Source: JBCCFX01 sp039029515
GTDB taxonomy: Bacteria; Planctomycetota; Phycisphaerae; Phycisphaerales; SM1A02
Length of the DNA: 20,794 nt
NCBI GenBank assembly: GCA_039029515.1
Contig: JBCCFX010000048.1
Location: 1-20,794 of the forward strand
Reading direction: 5' to 3'
Part shown: piece after piece, positions 1 through 7,300 of the stretch
Layout of the letters: each line of letters opens with the position of its first letter
Numbering within the stretch: the first letter of the stretch is position 1
Notes under the pieces: generated by a model
The model's input: the letters and a program-made list of their open reading frames with translations, nothing else
What the model was told of the DNA's origin: nothing
Databases searched by the model: none
Program-made: the position numbers and the translations under genes

Positions 1-457
1 CCTCGATCTCCGCGCTTTCGCCCGGCTCGTAAACCATCTTCTCGAGTTGGGTCGTCGTGCAGCCGCAACTCGGCTTGATCTGATCGATGACCAGTGTGTC
101 GGTGCCGACGTTGGAGAACTTGAACGTGGTGATGGTTTCTTCGATGTCCCACACTTCGCCGTAATCATGCTCAATGCGTTCAAAGGCGATGCGCGGTCCC
201 TGACGACTGTCCTGCGCCCGGCGAATCTCGTCCGCCGTCGGTCGCGGGCGGCTCGGCCGCGTGGGTCGTTCCTGTTCGACATCCGGCTCCGCCCCGGGCG
301 ACTCGATCGGCGAGGTATTCGCCTCTGGCGTCACCGTGACGGTGCCGGCCGATGCGGTGGTGTCGGCATCGGCAGTGTCCTCGGCCTTGGAACAGCCGAC
401 GGCGCAAAGTAGCGCCGAAAGGACGCTGGCAATCACGATGAGTCGTCGTGGGTTCAT
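1..457 (-). CDS. DUF1573-domain lipoprotein, 3' end outside window
   Basis: The 152 visible residues start with a basic, hydrophobic signal peptide and a lipobox-like AVGC ending at Cys22, so the mature protein is probably a lipid-anchored envelope protein. A low-complexity linker rich in Thr, Pro and Arg follows to about residue 83. From about residue 88 the sequence reads GPRIAFERIEHDYGEVWDIE, then FKFSNVGTDTLVI and KPSCGCTT, the typical opening of a DUF1573 domain (an immunoglobulin-like fold common in Planctomycetes and Bacteroidetes, function unknown). The KPSCGC motif is the family hallmark. The frame is open to base 1, so the domain end is missing. No Shine-Dalgarno precedes the ATG at 457; a promoter-like element sits so close that the mRNA may be leaderless. 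Family call is firm, role unknown. Confidence 0.85.
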   Translation of the reverse strand, partial: MNPRRLIVIASVLSALLCAVGCSKAEDTADADTTASAGTVTVTPEANTSPIESPGAEPDVEQERPTRPSRPRPTADEIRRAQDSRQGPRIAFERIEHDYGEVWDIEETITTFKFSNVGTDTLVIDQIKPSCGCTTTQLEKMVYEPGESAEIE

Positions 458-463
458 ACTTCG

Positions 464-491
464 ATGATACCGGTGAGCGGCCGCATGTCGA
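464..491 (-). promoter_or_regulatory. Sigma70-like promoter of the DUF1573 lipoprotein
   Basis: On the minus strand TCGACA (486-491) and TATCAT (464-469) are separated by 16 bases. The -10 box ends six bases before the ATG, so a usual start distance of about seven bases places transcription at or next to the A of the ATG. Both hexamers are five of six against consensus. Inferred from sequence only. Confidence 0.4.
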
Positions 492-538
492 CGGTTTCCC
501 GCCGGCATCGATGATCAGGATCGGCTTGTCCGGACCGA

Positions 539-567
539 TTGACCGCCTCCCTCAGGTGTGGGACGAT
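539..567 (+). promoter_or_regulatory. Possible sigma70-like promoter of tRNA-Leu
   Basis: TTGACC (539-544) is five of six against the -35 consensus. After 17 bases comes GACGAT (562-567), a weak -10 with three of six matches. Its spacing would start transcription around 574, just before the tRNA at 578. Placement is what makes it plausible. Confidence 0.35.
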
Positions 568-577
568 GCGGAATCAG

Positions 578-661
578 GCCGGAGTGGCGGAATTGGCAGA
601 CGCGGCGGATTCAAAATCCGCTGGGGTAACACCCTTGAGGGTTCGAGTCCCTCCTCCGGTA
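578..661 (+). tRNA. tRNA-Leu (CAA anticodon)
   Basis: The full cloverleaf can be drawn. Acceptor GCCGGAG (578-584) pairs with CTCCGGT (654-660) with a G-U pair at the end, and the discriminator is A661. The D arm is GCG..CGC with loop AATTGG. The anticodon arm GCGGA-TTCAAAA-TCCGC puts CAA at the anticodon. A long class II variable arm (TGGGGTAACACCCTT) fits leucine, and the T arm is GAGGG-TTCGAGT-CCCTC. The 3' CCA is not encoded, so it would have to be added after transcription. No clear terminator follows. Confidence 0.96.
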
Positions 662-1006
662 TTGGCCTGAACATTCGCCGCTGGTCGTCACGTGTTGATC
701 GATGCGGAACACGGATGATGCCAGTCGAAAAATGACCTCCTCGCCGTGCACCCCCTTCGGCCGCCTACACCATTCATCGGCCAATGCGTGATGCCGCGCG
801 CCAGGCTCCTACGCGTGCGATGCATTGCAGTGATCCATCGGCGCACATCAAATCCAATAACAGTGAACGGACCAGGATCGACGCCGTCACAACTGCGAAC
901 GATCAACACATTCCACTCGATTCGCCACCATCGGCCGCCGATGAATTCGCATGCGGTGACAAGGGCTGCCACCGCGTGTGTCCCTACGACAGCGAGGTAT
1001 AGAAGA
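662..1006. other. Non-coding gap between tRNA-Leu and the chemoreceptor gene
   Basis: I see no credible gene here. The receptor frame stays open upstream to 746, but the translated stretch is Arg/Pro/Thr-rich without domain signal, and a well-placed ATG with an SD lies at 1007. A perfect inverted repeat, CATCGGC-C-GCCGATG, occupies 929-943, about 65 bases before that start, and could be an operator. No convincing promoter hexamers were found. Confidence 0.5.
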
Positions 1007-2332
1007 ATGCGGAAGCGGACGAAGCGGACGGAGAGCGCCGAAGCGGTGCAGCTCCGTGAGTTGCAGGCACGAACGGCGAATTTCGATGACCTGCAGGCGT
1101 GTTTCAATGCGCTTACTAAATCACAGGCAGTCATCGAGTTCGAACCGGACGGTATTATCCTCACGGCCAACGACAACTTCCTGAAGACGCTCGGGTACAG
1201 CGCATCGGAAATTATCGGTCGACATCATCAGATGTTCGTCGACCCGAAGTACGCTAAATCTGAAGAGTACAACGCGTTCTGGACGCAGCTTCAGGCCGGC
1301 CAATTCCAATCATCTGAATTCCGACGCTTCGCCAAAGGCGGGCGCGAAGTCTGGATCCAGGCGACTTACAACCCGATCGTCGATGAGCGTGGTCAAGTCG
1401 TTAAGGTCGTGAAATTCGCGGTTGACATTACTGCAAAGAAGCAGGCTGCCATCGATGCCATCAACAAGACGCAGGCAACGATCGAGTTCCTGCCGGATGG
1501 CACGATCCTGACCGCGAACGATAACTTCTGTCAGGCCATGGGATACGCGCTGGACGAGATCCAAGGCAATCACCACCGCATGTTCTGCACACCCGAATGG
1601 ACGGCTTCGAGTGAGTACGGTGCATTCTGGAACGCTCTGGCCAATGGTCGATTCCAACAGGGCGAATACCAGCGCTTCGGCAAAGGGAATCAGGAGGTCT
1701 GGATTCAAGCCACGTACAACCCGGAGTTTGATGCGAACGGTAAAGTCGTGAAGGTCGTGAAATACGCTACGGACATTACCGCCGCCGTCGAGTCCCGGCG
1801 ACAGTCCGCGAGTATCGGTGAGTCGGTCGCGAAGAGCGTCGTGGAGCTCAAGGACGCGATCGCAAGCATCGCACAGAATGTAGAAAGCACGGCAGACCTC
1901 GCTGAAGGCGCCAAAGCGAGTGCAACACAGGCAGCAGATACAGTCTCGGGGCTCAGCAAGAGCAGCGAGTCCATCGAAAAGGTGCTCTCTGTCATCATGG
2001 AGCTGGCCGATCAGACAAACCTCCTCGCGCTCAACGCGACGATCGAAGCGGCGCGCGCTGGCGACGCCGGTAAAGGTTTCGCCGTCGTTGCCGCCGAGGT
2101 GAAAAGCCTGGCGTCCGCGACTGCGGAAGCCACCGTGACGATCAGCGAGAGCGTGCAGGCAATCCAGGATTGCATACGCGACGTCGTCGAGTCGATTCAA
2201 GGGATCGAGACCGGCGTCGGCGAAGTCAGCGGCAGCACTCAGACCGTTGCCGACGCCATTGCGGAACAGTCCGCGATCGTCAGCTGTCTGGCATCTCAGG
2301 CCGCACGACTTGGTCAACAGTCGAGCGTGTAG
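1007..2332 (+). CDS. Soluble PAS-PAS methyl-accepting chemotaxis-type receptor, BdlA-like layout
   Basis: The 441 residues contain two closely similar PAS domains (about 37-142 and 153-258; each has ANDNF, then EVWIQATYNP and KVVK) and an MCP signalling domain (about 270-440). The cytoplasmic hairpin tip is well kept: LADQTNLLALNATIEAARAG at 333-352, then GKGFAVVAAEVKSLA. There is no transmembrane segment or HAMP domain, so it should sense in the cytoplasm and act through CheA/CheW. The same PAS-PAS-MCP layout and similar length are known for Pseudomonas BdlA, a biofilm-dispersion receptor; PAS domains of this kind often bind haem or flavin, but no ligand can be assigned. The start at 1007 was chosen for GAGG at 994-997 and because PAS1 begins soon after. 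No chemotaxis or flagellar gene is nearby. Confidence 0.9.
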   Translation: MRKRTKRTESAEAVQLRELQARTANFDDLQACFNALTKSQAVIEFEPDGIILTANDNFLKTLGYSASEIIGRHHQMFVDPKYAKSEEYNAFWTQLQAGQFQSSEFRRFAKGGREVWIQATYNPIVDERGQVVKVVKFAVDITAKKQAAIDAINKTQATIEFLPDGTILTANDNFCQAMGYALDEIQGNHHRMFCTPEWTASSEYGAFWNALANGRFQQGEYQRFGKGNQEVWIQATYNPEFDANGKVVKVVKYATDITAAVESRRQSASIGESVAKSVVELKDAIASIAQNVESTADLAEGAKASATQAADTVSGLSKSSESIEKVLSVIMELADQTNLLALNATIEAARAGDAGKGFAVVAAEVKSLASATAEATVTISESVQAIQDCIRDVVESIQGIETGVGEVSGSTQTVADAIAEQSAIVSCLASQAARLGQQSSV

Positions 2333-2419
2333 CTCCTGGGAGGCGCGGTACGCAGTGGATCCTGGGCCACCCAGACAGCGGGATCATCGATCAAGACGCC
2401 GATCGCGCGTCGTCATCCC

Positions 2420-2448
2420 TTGACGGCGACGCTTGGGCAATCTCCAAT
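2420..2448 (+). promoter_or_regulatory. Sigma70-like promoter of the His-rich lipoprotein
   Basis: TTGACG (2420-2425) and TCCAAT (2443-2448) lie 17 bases apart, predicting a start near 2455 and an SD (AGGAG, about 2471-2475) before the ATG at 2484. An imperfect dyad with arms GCGTCG (2407-2412) and CGACGC (2427-2432) brackets the -35 box and could be a repressor site, for example a metal-dependent one. That last point is inference. Confidence 0.45.
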
Positions 2449-2483
2449 GCTGGATTCAGCGACCCAAACAGGAGTTTCCAGCC

Positions 2484-2777
2484 ATGCATCGAATCACCCA
2501 GCTCATGATCATCGTCGGCCTCGCCCTCGGGTTCGGCCTCGGCGGCTGCGCCAGCGAAGACACCAGCGGCGACGACGCCAACGTCACTGAGGCCTCAAAC
2601 GATGGCCACGACCACGGCGATCACGACCATGATCACGATGGCCACGATCACGGCGATCACGATCACGACCATGACCACAACGGTCATGACCACGACGATC
2701 ACGACCACGATCACGACGGCCACGACCACGGCGACCACGATCACGACCATGACCACGACGGTCACGATCACGGCTGA
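2484..2777 (+). CDS. Small His/Asp-rich repeat lipoprotein, probable metal binder
   Basis: This 97-residue protein has a signal peptide ending in the lipobox LGGC (Cys22), a short acidic linker (23-40), and a tail (41-97) built almost only of His, Asp and Gly. The tail holds 24 histidines in 57 residues, in units such as GHDHGDHDHDHD. Such tails occur in zinc, nickel and cobalt handling proteins (ZnuA and CDF loops, nickel chaperones), so metal buffering at the membrane is likely, but the metal is unknown and no enzyme domain is present. The ATG at 2484 has AGGAG at good spacing; a longer in-frame start at 2433 would bury the signal peptide. The convergent neighbour is a PAQR protein, a family with a zinc site, which may or may not be meaningful. 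Confidence 0.8.
   Translation: MHRITQLMIIVGLALGFGLGGCASEDTSGDDANVTEASNDGHDHGDHDHDHDGHDHGDHDHDHDHNGHDHDDHDHDHDGHDHGDHDHDHDHDGHDHG
2604..2774 (+). repeat. 78-base tandem repeat coding the His/Asp tail
   Basis: Two copies of a 26-residue (78-base) unit lie in tandem at 2604-2681 and 2682-2759, plus a five-codon partial third copy. Each is itself a 12-residue half (GHDHGDHDHDHD) and a 14-residue half ending DHDHN or DHDHD. Copies differ mainly in C/T at third positions of His and Asp codons, with one Gly to Asp and one Asn/Asp change. The pattern suggests growth by slippage or unequal exchange. Confidence 0.85.
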
Positions 2778-2793
2778 GTCGACACACGTTCAA

Positions 2794-3513
2794 TCAGGCA
2801 GACACAATCACGGGACGATGAAGCGACTGCTTCTCGTCCCGTATCACATTCCAGATGAACCACCAGTGCAAACCCGCACCAGCCATCACCGCAAGATGCC
2901 AGACTTCATGCGCGTGGATCACCCGCGGAATCACAATGAGCCACGGCAGCGCGTGACAGATCGCGCCGATCGAGTACGCCATCCCGCCGTAGAACAACGG
3001 CGCAAGGTACTTCGCGCCGTGCTGCCGATAGATCGGAATCGCGACGAGTCCGACGCCCCATCCGAGCACAACGTATAGCGCAGTCCCGACACCGGGCGGC
3101 ACCGAGTTGAAGAACACCGTCTTCAGCGTGACGCTCGCGATCGTCACCGCCCACACGACGATGAGCGGGAACCAGCGAATCCAACCGCGAAAGACAATGC
3201 CATGCACCGCGGTGAACGTGCCGGCGATCAGGATGAAGATCGCCCCGTGATCCAGCCGGCGCATGACCGCGCTTGCAGTGCCGTCGACGACCAGCATGTG
3301 ATAGACACCGCTCATCGAGAGCATGAAGATGCACGCGAAGGCATAGACAGAGGCAAACGCGATGCGCTGCCGTTCACCGCGTGCGTGGCGAATCAGCAGG
3401 ATGCCGAGACCAATGAAGATGATCGTCGCGACGAGATGGCTGATCGCGTTGAACGGTTCGTAGAAGCCCGGCACGTGAATCAGTTCAGGCGTTGCACCGT
3501 GATTGCACAGCAT
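2794..3513 (-). CDS. Hemolysin III / PAQR-family seven-helix membrane protein
   Basis: The 239 residues are mostly hydrophobic helices in the seven-span pattern of the hemolysin III (YqfA/YplQ) branch of the PAQR superfamily. The family signature residues, thought to bind zinc, are present: SGVYH (Ser68, His72), RRLDHG (Asp88) and HEVWH (His202, His206). PISH-like N-terminal motif appears as FNAISHLVA at 21-29. Adiponectin receptors of this superfamily show ceramidase activity; the bacterial members have been linked to membrane lipid homeostasis, and the 'hemolysin' name is historical. The ATG at 3513 is preceded by GAGGTG. Length is close to that of bacterial relatives. Substrate cannot be assigned. 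Confidence 0.88.
   Translation of the reverse strand: MLCNHGATPELIHVPGFYEPFNAISHLVATIIFIGLGILLIRHARGERQRIAFASVYAFACIFMLSMSGVYHMLVVDGTASAVMRRLDHGAIFILIAGTFTAVHGIVFRGWIRWFPLIVVWAVTIASVTLKTVFFNSVPPGVGTALYVVLGWGVGLVAIPIYRQHGAKYLAPLFYGGMAYSIGAICHALPWLIVIPRVIHAHEVWHLAVMAGAGLHWWFIWNVIRDEKQSLHRPVIVSA
2811..2841. terminator. Hairpin between convergent genes, possible terminator
   Basis: CGGGACGA-T-GAAGC pairs with GCTTC-TCGTCCCG around a GACT loop, giving 13 base pairs with one bulge, 34 bases after the stop of the His-rich lipoprotein and inside the last codons of the convergent PAQR gene. No T-tract follows, so it may be only a weak terminator or an RNA-stabilising hairpin. Confidence 0.35.
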
Positions 3514-3541
3514 CGTGCACCTCGCAAACGAAAATGAGCCT

Positions 3542-3565
3542 TACACGATCGATGCCGGTCGTGTA
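3542..3565 (-). terminator. Weak candidate terminator after the nitroreductase
   Basis: TACACGA (3542-3548) and TCGTGTA (3559-3565) form a seven-pair stem around a ten-base loop, downstream of the nitroreductase stop on the minus strand. The nearest T-run (TTTT) begins about ten bases beyond the stem, so function is doubtful. It may instead be a regulatory dyad upstream of the PAQR gene. Confidence 0.25.
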
Positions 3566-3614
3566 CGACTCATGAGTGTACCTCGCAGTGGTTGCGTGCT
3601 GACGCTCGCAGTCG

Positions 3615-4217
3615 TCAGAAGCTGTTTTCAATCACAACTTCGTCGTACGACAACTGACCGGGCTTCGGCCAGGGATCTTTGGTGCCTTTGCCGATGGCGA
3701 TCATCGGGCCGATGCAATGATCTGCGGGCAGGTTGATGAGTTTCGCAACGTCATCGTGCTCGAACCCGATCATCGGGCACGATTCGTAACCCATCGCCTT
3801 GGCGGCGACCATGATCGTCTGCATCGCCATGCCGATGGAACGCTGCGCTTCATCACGCTGTAGCTCCGGCTTGCCATCGTGGAACGGGCCCATCCAGTTG
3901 ACAAGCATGTCAGCGACATCCTTCGGCGCGTTCGCCCAATAGCGCGATGGGTCCTTCTTCCACGCATCGATGTCTGCGGTCATGATGATCAACACCGAAG
4001 CATCGGTCATCTGCGCCTGATCGAAGCCCGCTTCGCGGACCTTCTGACGTTGCGCAGGATCCTTCACCACGACGAAGCGCCAGTGCTGAATGTTGAACGA
4101 TGTCGGGGCCTGCATCGCCGCTTCGAGGATCTTGCGGAGATCGGCATCCGGCATCTCGTGATCGGCGTCGTAATGCTTGACGGCGCGGCGGCCGTAAATC
4201 GCGTCAAAGGTATCCAT
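3615..4217 (-). CDS. Nitroreductase-family flavoprotein
   Basis: This 200-residue protein fits the small nitroreductase family (FMN-dependent, NAD(P)H-using, usually cytoplasmic dimers of about 200 residues). The N-terminal DAIYGRRAVKHYD carries the Arg pair and basic residue that contact FMN phosphate. AAMQAPTSFNIQHWRFVVV (33-51) is the second FMN motif with the conserved Pro-Ser-Asn. AAKAMGYESCPMIGF and the GPMIAIGKG segment near the C terminus complete the fold. In-family substrates range from nitroaromatics and quinones to pyrimidine intermediates (RutE-like), so none is assigned. The start at 4217 was preferred over an in-frame upstream codon at 4247 because GGAGG lies ten bases before it and the family begins here. 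Confidence 0.9.
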   Translation of the reverse strand: MDTFDAIYGRRAVKHYDADHEMPDADLRKILEAAMQAPTSFNIQHWRFVVVKDPAQRQKVREAGFDQAQMTDASVLIIMTADIDAWKKDPSRYWANAPKDVADMLVNWMGPFHDGKPELQRDEAQRSIGMAMQTIMVAAKAMGYESCPMIGFEHDDVAKLINLPADHCIGPMIAIGKGTKDPWPKPGQLSYDEVVIENSF

Positions 4218-4289
4218 GGTCGATGCGCCTCCAGGTCTTTCGCGCACGCTGAACGTTGGTGCGCCGTGTGAACGGGAACTGTACCAACG

Positions 4290-4319
4290 AAAAACACCCC
4301 CGACCGAAGTCGGGGGTGT
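4290..4319 (-). terminator. Strong intrinsic terminator of the metalloprotease gene
   Basis: On the minus strand an 11-base-pair perfect stem, ACACCCCCGAC with GTCGGGGGTGT, closes a TTCG tetraloop and runs into TTTTT. It lies about 45 bases after the stop codon at 4362. The UUCG loop closed by C-G is an exceptionally stable hairpin type. Its position also isolates the nitroreductase gene from read-through. Confidence 0.9.
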
Positions 4320-4361
4320 GAAGTGGACGAGATCAGAATCGAATCGTTGTCGATCGATCCT

Positions 4362-7300
4362 TTACGGGCAGGCACCGAAGTTGTTGATGGTGCCCAGCAG
4401 GTCATCGATGTTCACGATGCCGTTGCCGAACGTGCCATCACCGTTGTCCGGCTCGGAGTCACATGGACCACCCGGCGCGTCAAAGCTGTTGATGACTTCG
4501 AGGAGGTCATCGATGTTGACGGCTCCATTGCCGAACGTGCCATCGCCATTGTCCGGAGCACAGTCCCACGGGCAGGTCACCGGCACGAAGCACGGATCAG
4601 GCGAGCACGCCGAACCGTCACCGTTGTACGAACCACTGAAGGCATCGCACTCGGATTCGGTCAGGACGAAGCACTGCGCACCCACGCAGCACGAGCCAGT
4701 CGGCTGCGGACACGGGTTCGGCGAGCAGACGGTGCTATCACCCTCATACACACCACCAAGGACGGTGCAGTTACCGACCGTCAGGACCGTACATGATCCA
4801 TCCGGGAAGCAGCACGCACCCATCGGCTGCGGACACGGATTCGGATTGCATACCGTGTCGTTGCCCTGGTACACACCGCCGGCTGCGGTACAACCTGCTG
4901 ACGTGTTCACGTTGCATGAACCATCGGCAAGACAGCACGCACCCATCGGCTGCGGACACGGGTTCGGCGTACAGGATGAACCGTCACCCTGATACGCGCC
5001 GCCCTGATTCGAGCAATCCGAACCGGTTTCGATTGTGCACACACCGCTGGCGAAGCAGCACGCACCGGTCGGCTGCGGACATGGGTTTGGTGAACATGAC
5101 GTGTTGTCGCCCTGGTACACACCGTTCAGCACATCACAGTTGCCAACCGTCAGAACCGTACAGGATCCATCCGGGAAGCAGCATGCACCTTCCGGCTGCG
5201 GGCAATTCACCGAACCACAGGACACGAAGATGCCCTGAAAGAGACCACTCTGTGCCGCACAGTCGTTCGCGTTGACGACAATGCACGAACCATCCGGAAG
5301 ACAGCACGCACCGACTGGCTGCGGACACGGGTTCGGCGAGCAGTTGGTGTTATCACCGTCATACGTACCACCAGCCGCAGCACAACCTACCGCGGTATCG
5401 ATGTTGCATGTACCGTTGCCGAAGCAGCATGCACCTGTTGCAGGCTGCGGGCAGGGGTTCGGCGAGCAGTCGCTGCCATCACCCTGATACGTACCGCCTG
5501 CGTTGCTGCAATCGGCCTGGGTCTGTTCGTTGCATGAACCATCGGCGAAGCAGCACGCGCCGGTCGGCGTCGTGGTGCAGTTCGCGATCGCGGCATCCGC
5601 GCAGATCTGATCCCATTCCGTGGCACAGCAGAATGCATCTGCCGCACAGATGAGTTCGCAGCACGCGACATCATCACAACCCACGGTGCCGTTCGCACTG
5701 AAGCAGTCACCGGCACCCGGGCCGCACACGGACGGCTGCGGACACGGGTTCGGGGCACAGCTCGAACCATCACCCTGATACGTGCCACCCTGCGCTGTAC
5801 AAGCGCCGGAGCCAGCCGTAATGCTGCATGACCCATCGGCGAAGCAGCAGGCACCGCTTGGGCCGGAGCCCGCACAGTCAACGCTCAGGAAGCCGTCACC
5901 GGCGTTGCCGGTCTGCCAGCCTCCGACACGAATGAGGTAGACCTCACCCGCAGCGACGTTGATTTCGATCGTACTGGAGTACTCCGGTGCGCCGCCGCAC
6001 GGGTTCGTCGTGTCATCATCATTGCATGCGTTGAACGCGAGGTTGTTGCAGTTGATCGCCCCTACGTTCGCGTACGGACCATAGATGACGAGATCGGTGT
6101 CGTAGTTGGGAGCACCCTGACCGTGAACATCGTCACACGTTGACACGGTGAGCGTACCGGAGCACGTCGCCGAGTAGGTGTACCAGATGTCGTTTGCGGT
6201 CTCGTTGGAGCCGGAATCGTTGCACACGCCGGCCGGGTTGTTCGGACCGTCCGTCGTCGCGCCGATCGTTGAATACGCAATCACGCCGTCGCCAGCACCA
6301 CCGTTGAACGGAATGGCGTCAGCACAGTTGTCGTTATCGACCGGGTTGCCACCGCCACACGAACCGGTGAGACACGAGCGCGTTGCGGCGTAGTTCGTGA
6401 TCGAGTTGATCGATTGACCGGAGAAGTTGTTCGCACAGGTGATACCCGAGTTCATCGTGTTGCTCGGACAACCGCAGTGGAACGCACCCCAGAGGTGACC
6501 CAGTTCGTGCGCGGTGAGATCAGTCTTACACGCAAAGCTGGAATCAAAGTCCGACTGCGAAAGGCAGTAGGAACCTTGCGTTCCAAACTGCCCGCCAAAA
6601 CATGAGCCATTGTTCTGGCAGATGCCAGTCTGGCCGATGTCGGATGCGATACCAATGGTCGAACCGGCGAGGTTGACGCCGGTGAACAGGTGCGCAACAT
6701 CACGCTGCACGCCGCCCTGATTGTTCGTCCACTCGGTGATGAACTGACAAAGTCGGGTTTCGGCGTCAGTCGACGTGTACGGATCGCTGCCGGTACGCAC
6801 GAGGATCGTTGTGACCTGGTGCGTGATGCCGACCTGAGATTCATACTGCTGATTGACGGTGTTGATGATCGAGTTGATCTGCGCTTCCGTTGCCGCCACG
6901 GTGCCGTACGTGTTGAAGTACTCAGTGTCGGCATCACAGGCGAGTTCCGCGATGCACGGCGCGCCGCCTCCACCGCCAATACCACCACCTCCGGCGACGC
7001 CGGCATCCTGAACGATCAGATTGTCAATGAGTGCATCGACCGCCGCCGCATGCGATGTACCGCAACCGCCCGGAACCGGCAGCACATCTTCGCCGCGATA
7101 GACCGCGTACTTGCCGGTGCTATTTGGAACGTGAAGCGAGATCGGTTCAACCCACATCATCTGCGTGGGATTCATGCGGATCTGCGCATGGACTTCATTG
7201 TCGATCATCGAGCCGGTCACGGTCGAGCCGGGAATCCCGATTATCGTCCCGCGGAACGTTTCAACCGGACTCGGCGGTGCGATCGACCAGCTGCCGTCCT

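Noticed and set aside
448..735. Small plus-strand frame across tRNA-Leu
   Set aside because: It runs through a complete tRNA gene and has no independent support.
746..1006. N-terminal extension of the receptor
   Set aside because: No homology-like content, and an SD with ATG at 1007 explains the start.
1310..2317. Minus-strand open frame opposite the receptor gene (335 codons)
   Set aside because: The forward frame has clear PAS and MCP domains; the reverse frame is a shadow.
2362..2374. CTGGG-CCA-CCCAG hairpin as terminator of the receptor gene
   Set aside because: Five base pairs, three-base loop and no T-tract are too weak.
2584..3078. Other frames through the His/Asp repeat (Arg/Gly-rich and Thr/Met-rich)
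   Set aside because: Only the frame with signal peptide, lipobox and SD is credible; the others are frame-shifted reads of the same repeat.
4572..5855. CRISPR array
   Set aside because: The 123-base periodicity is coding, with degenerate units and no spacer pattern.
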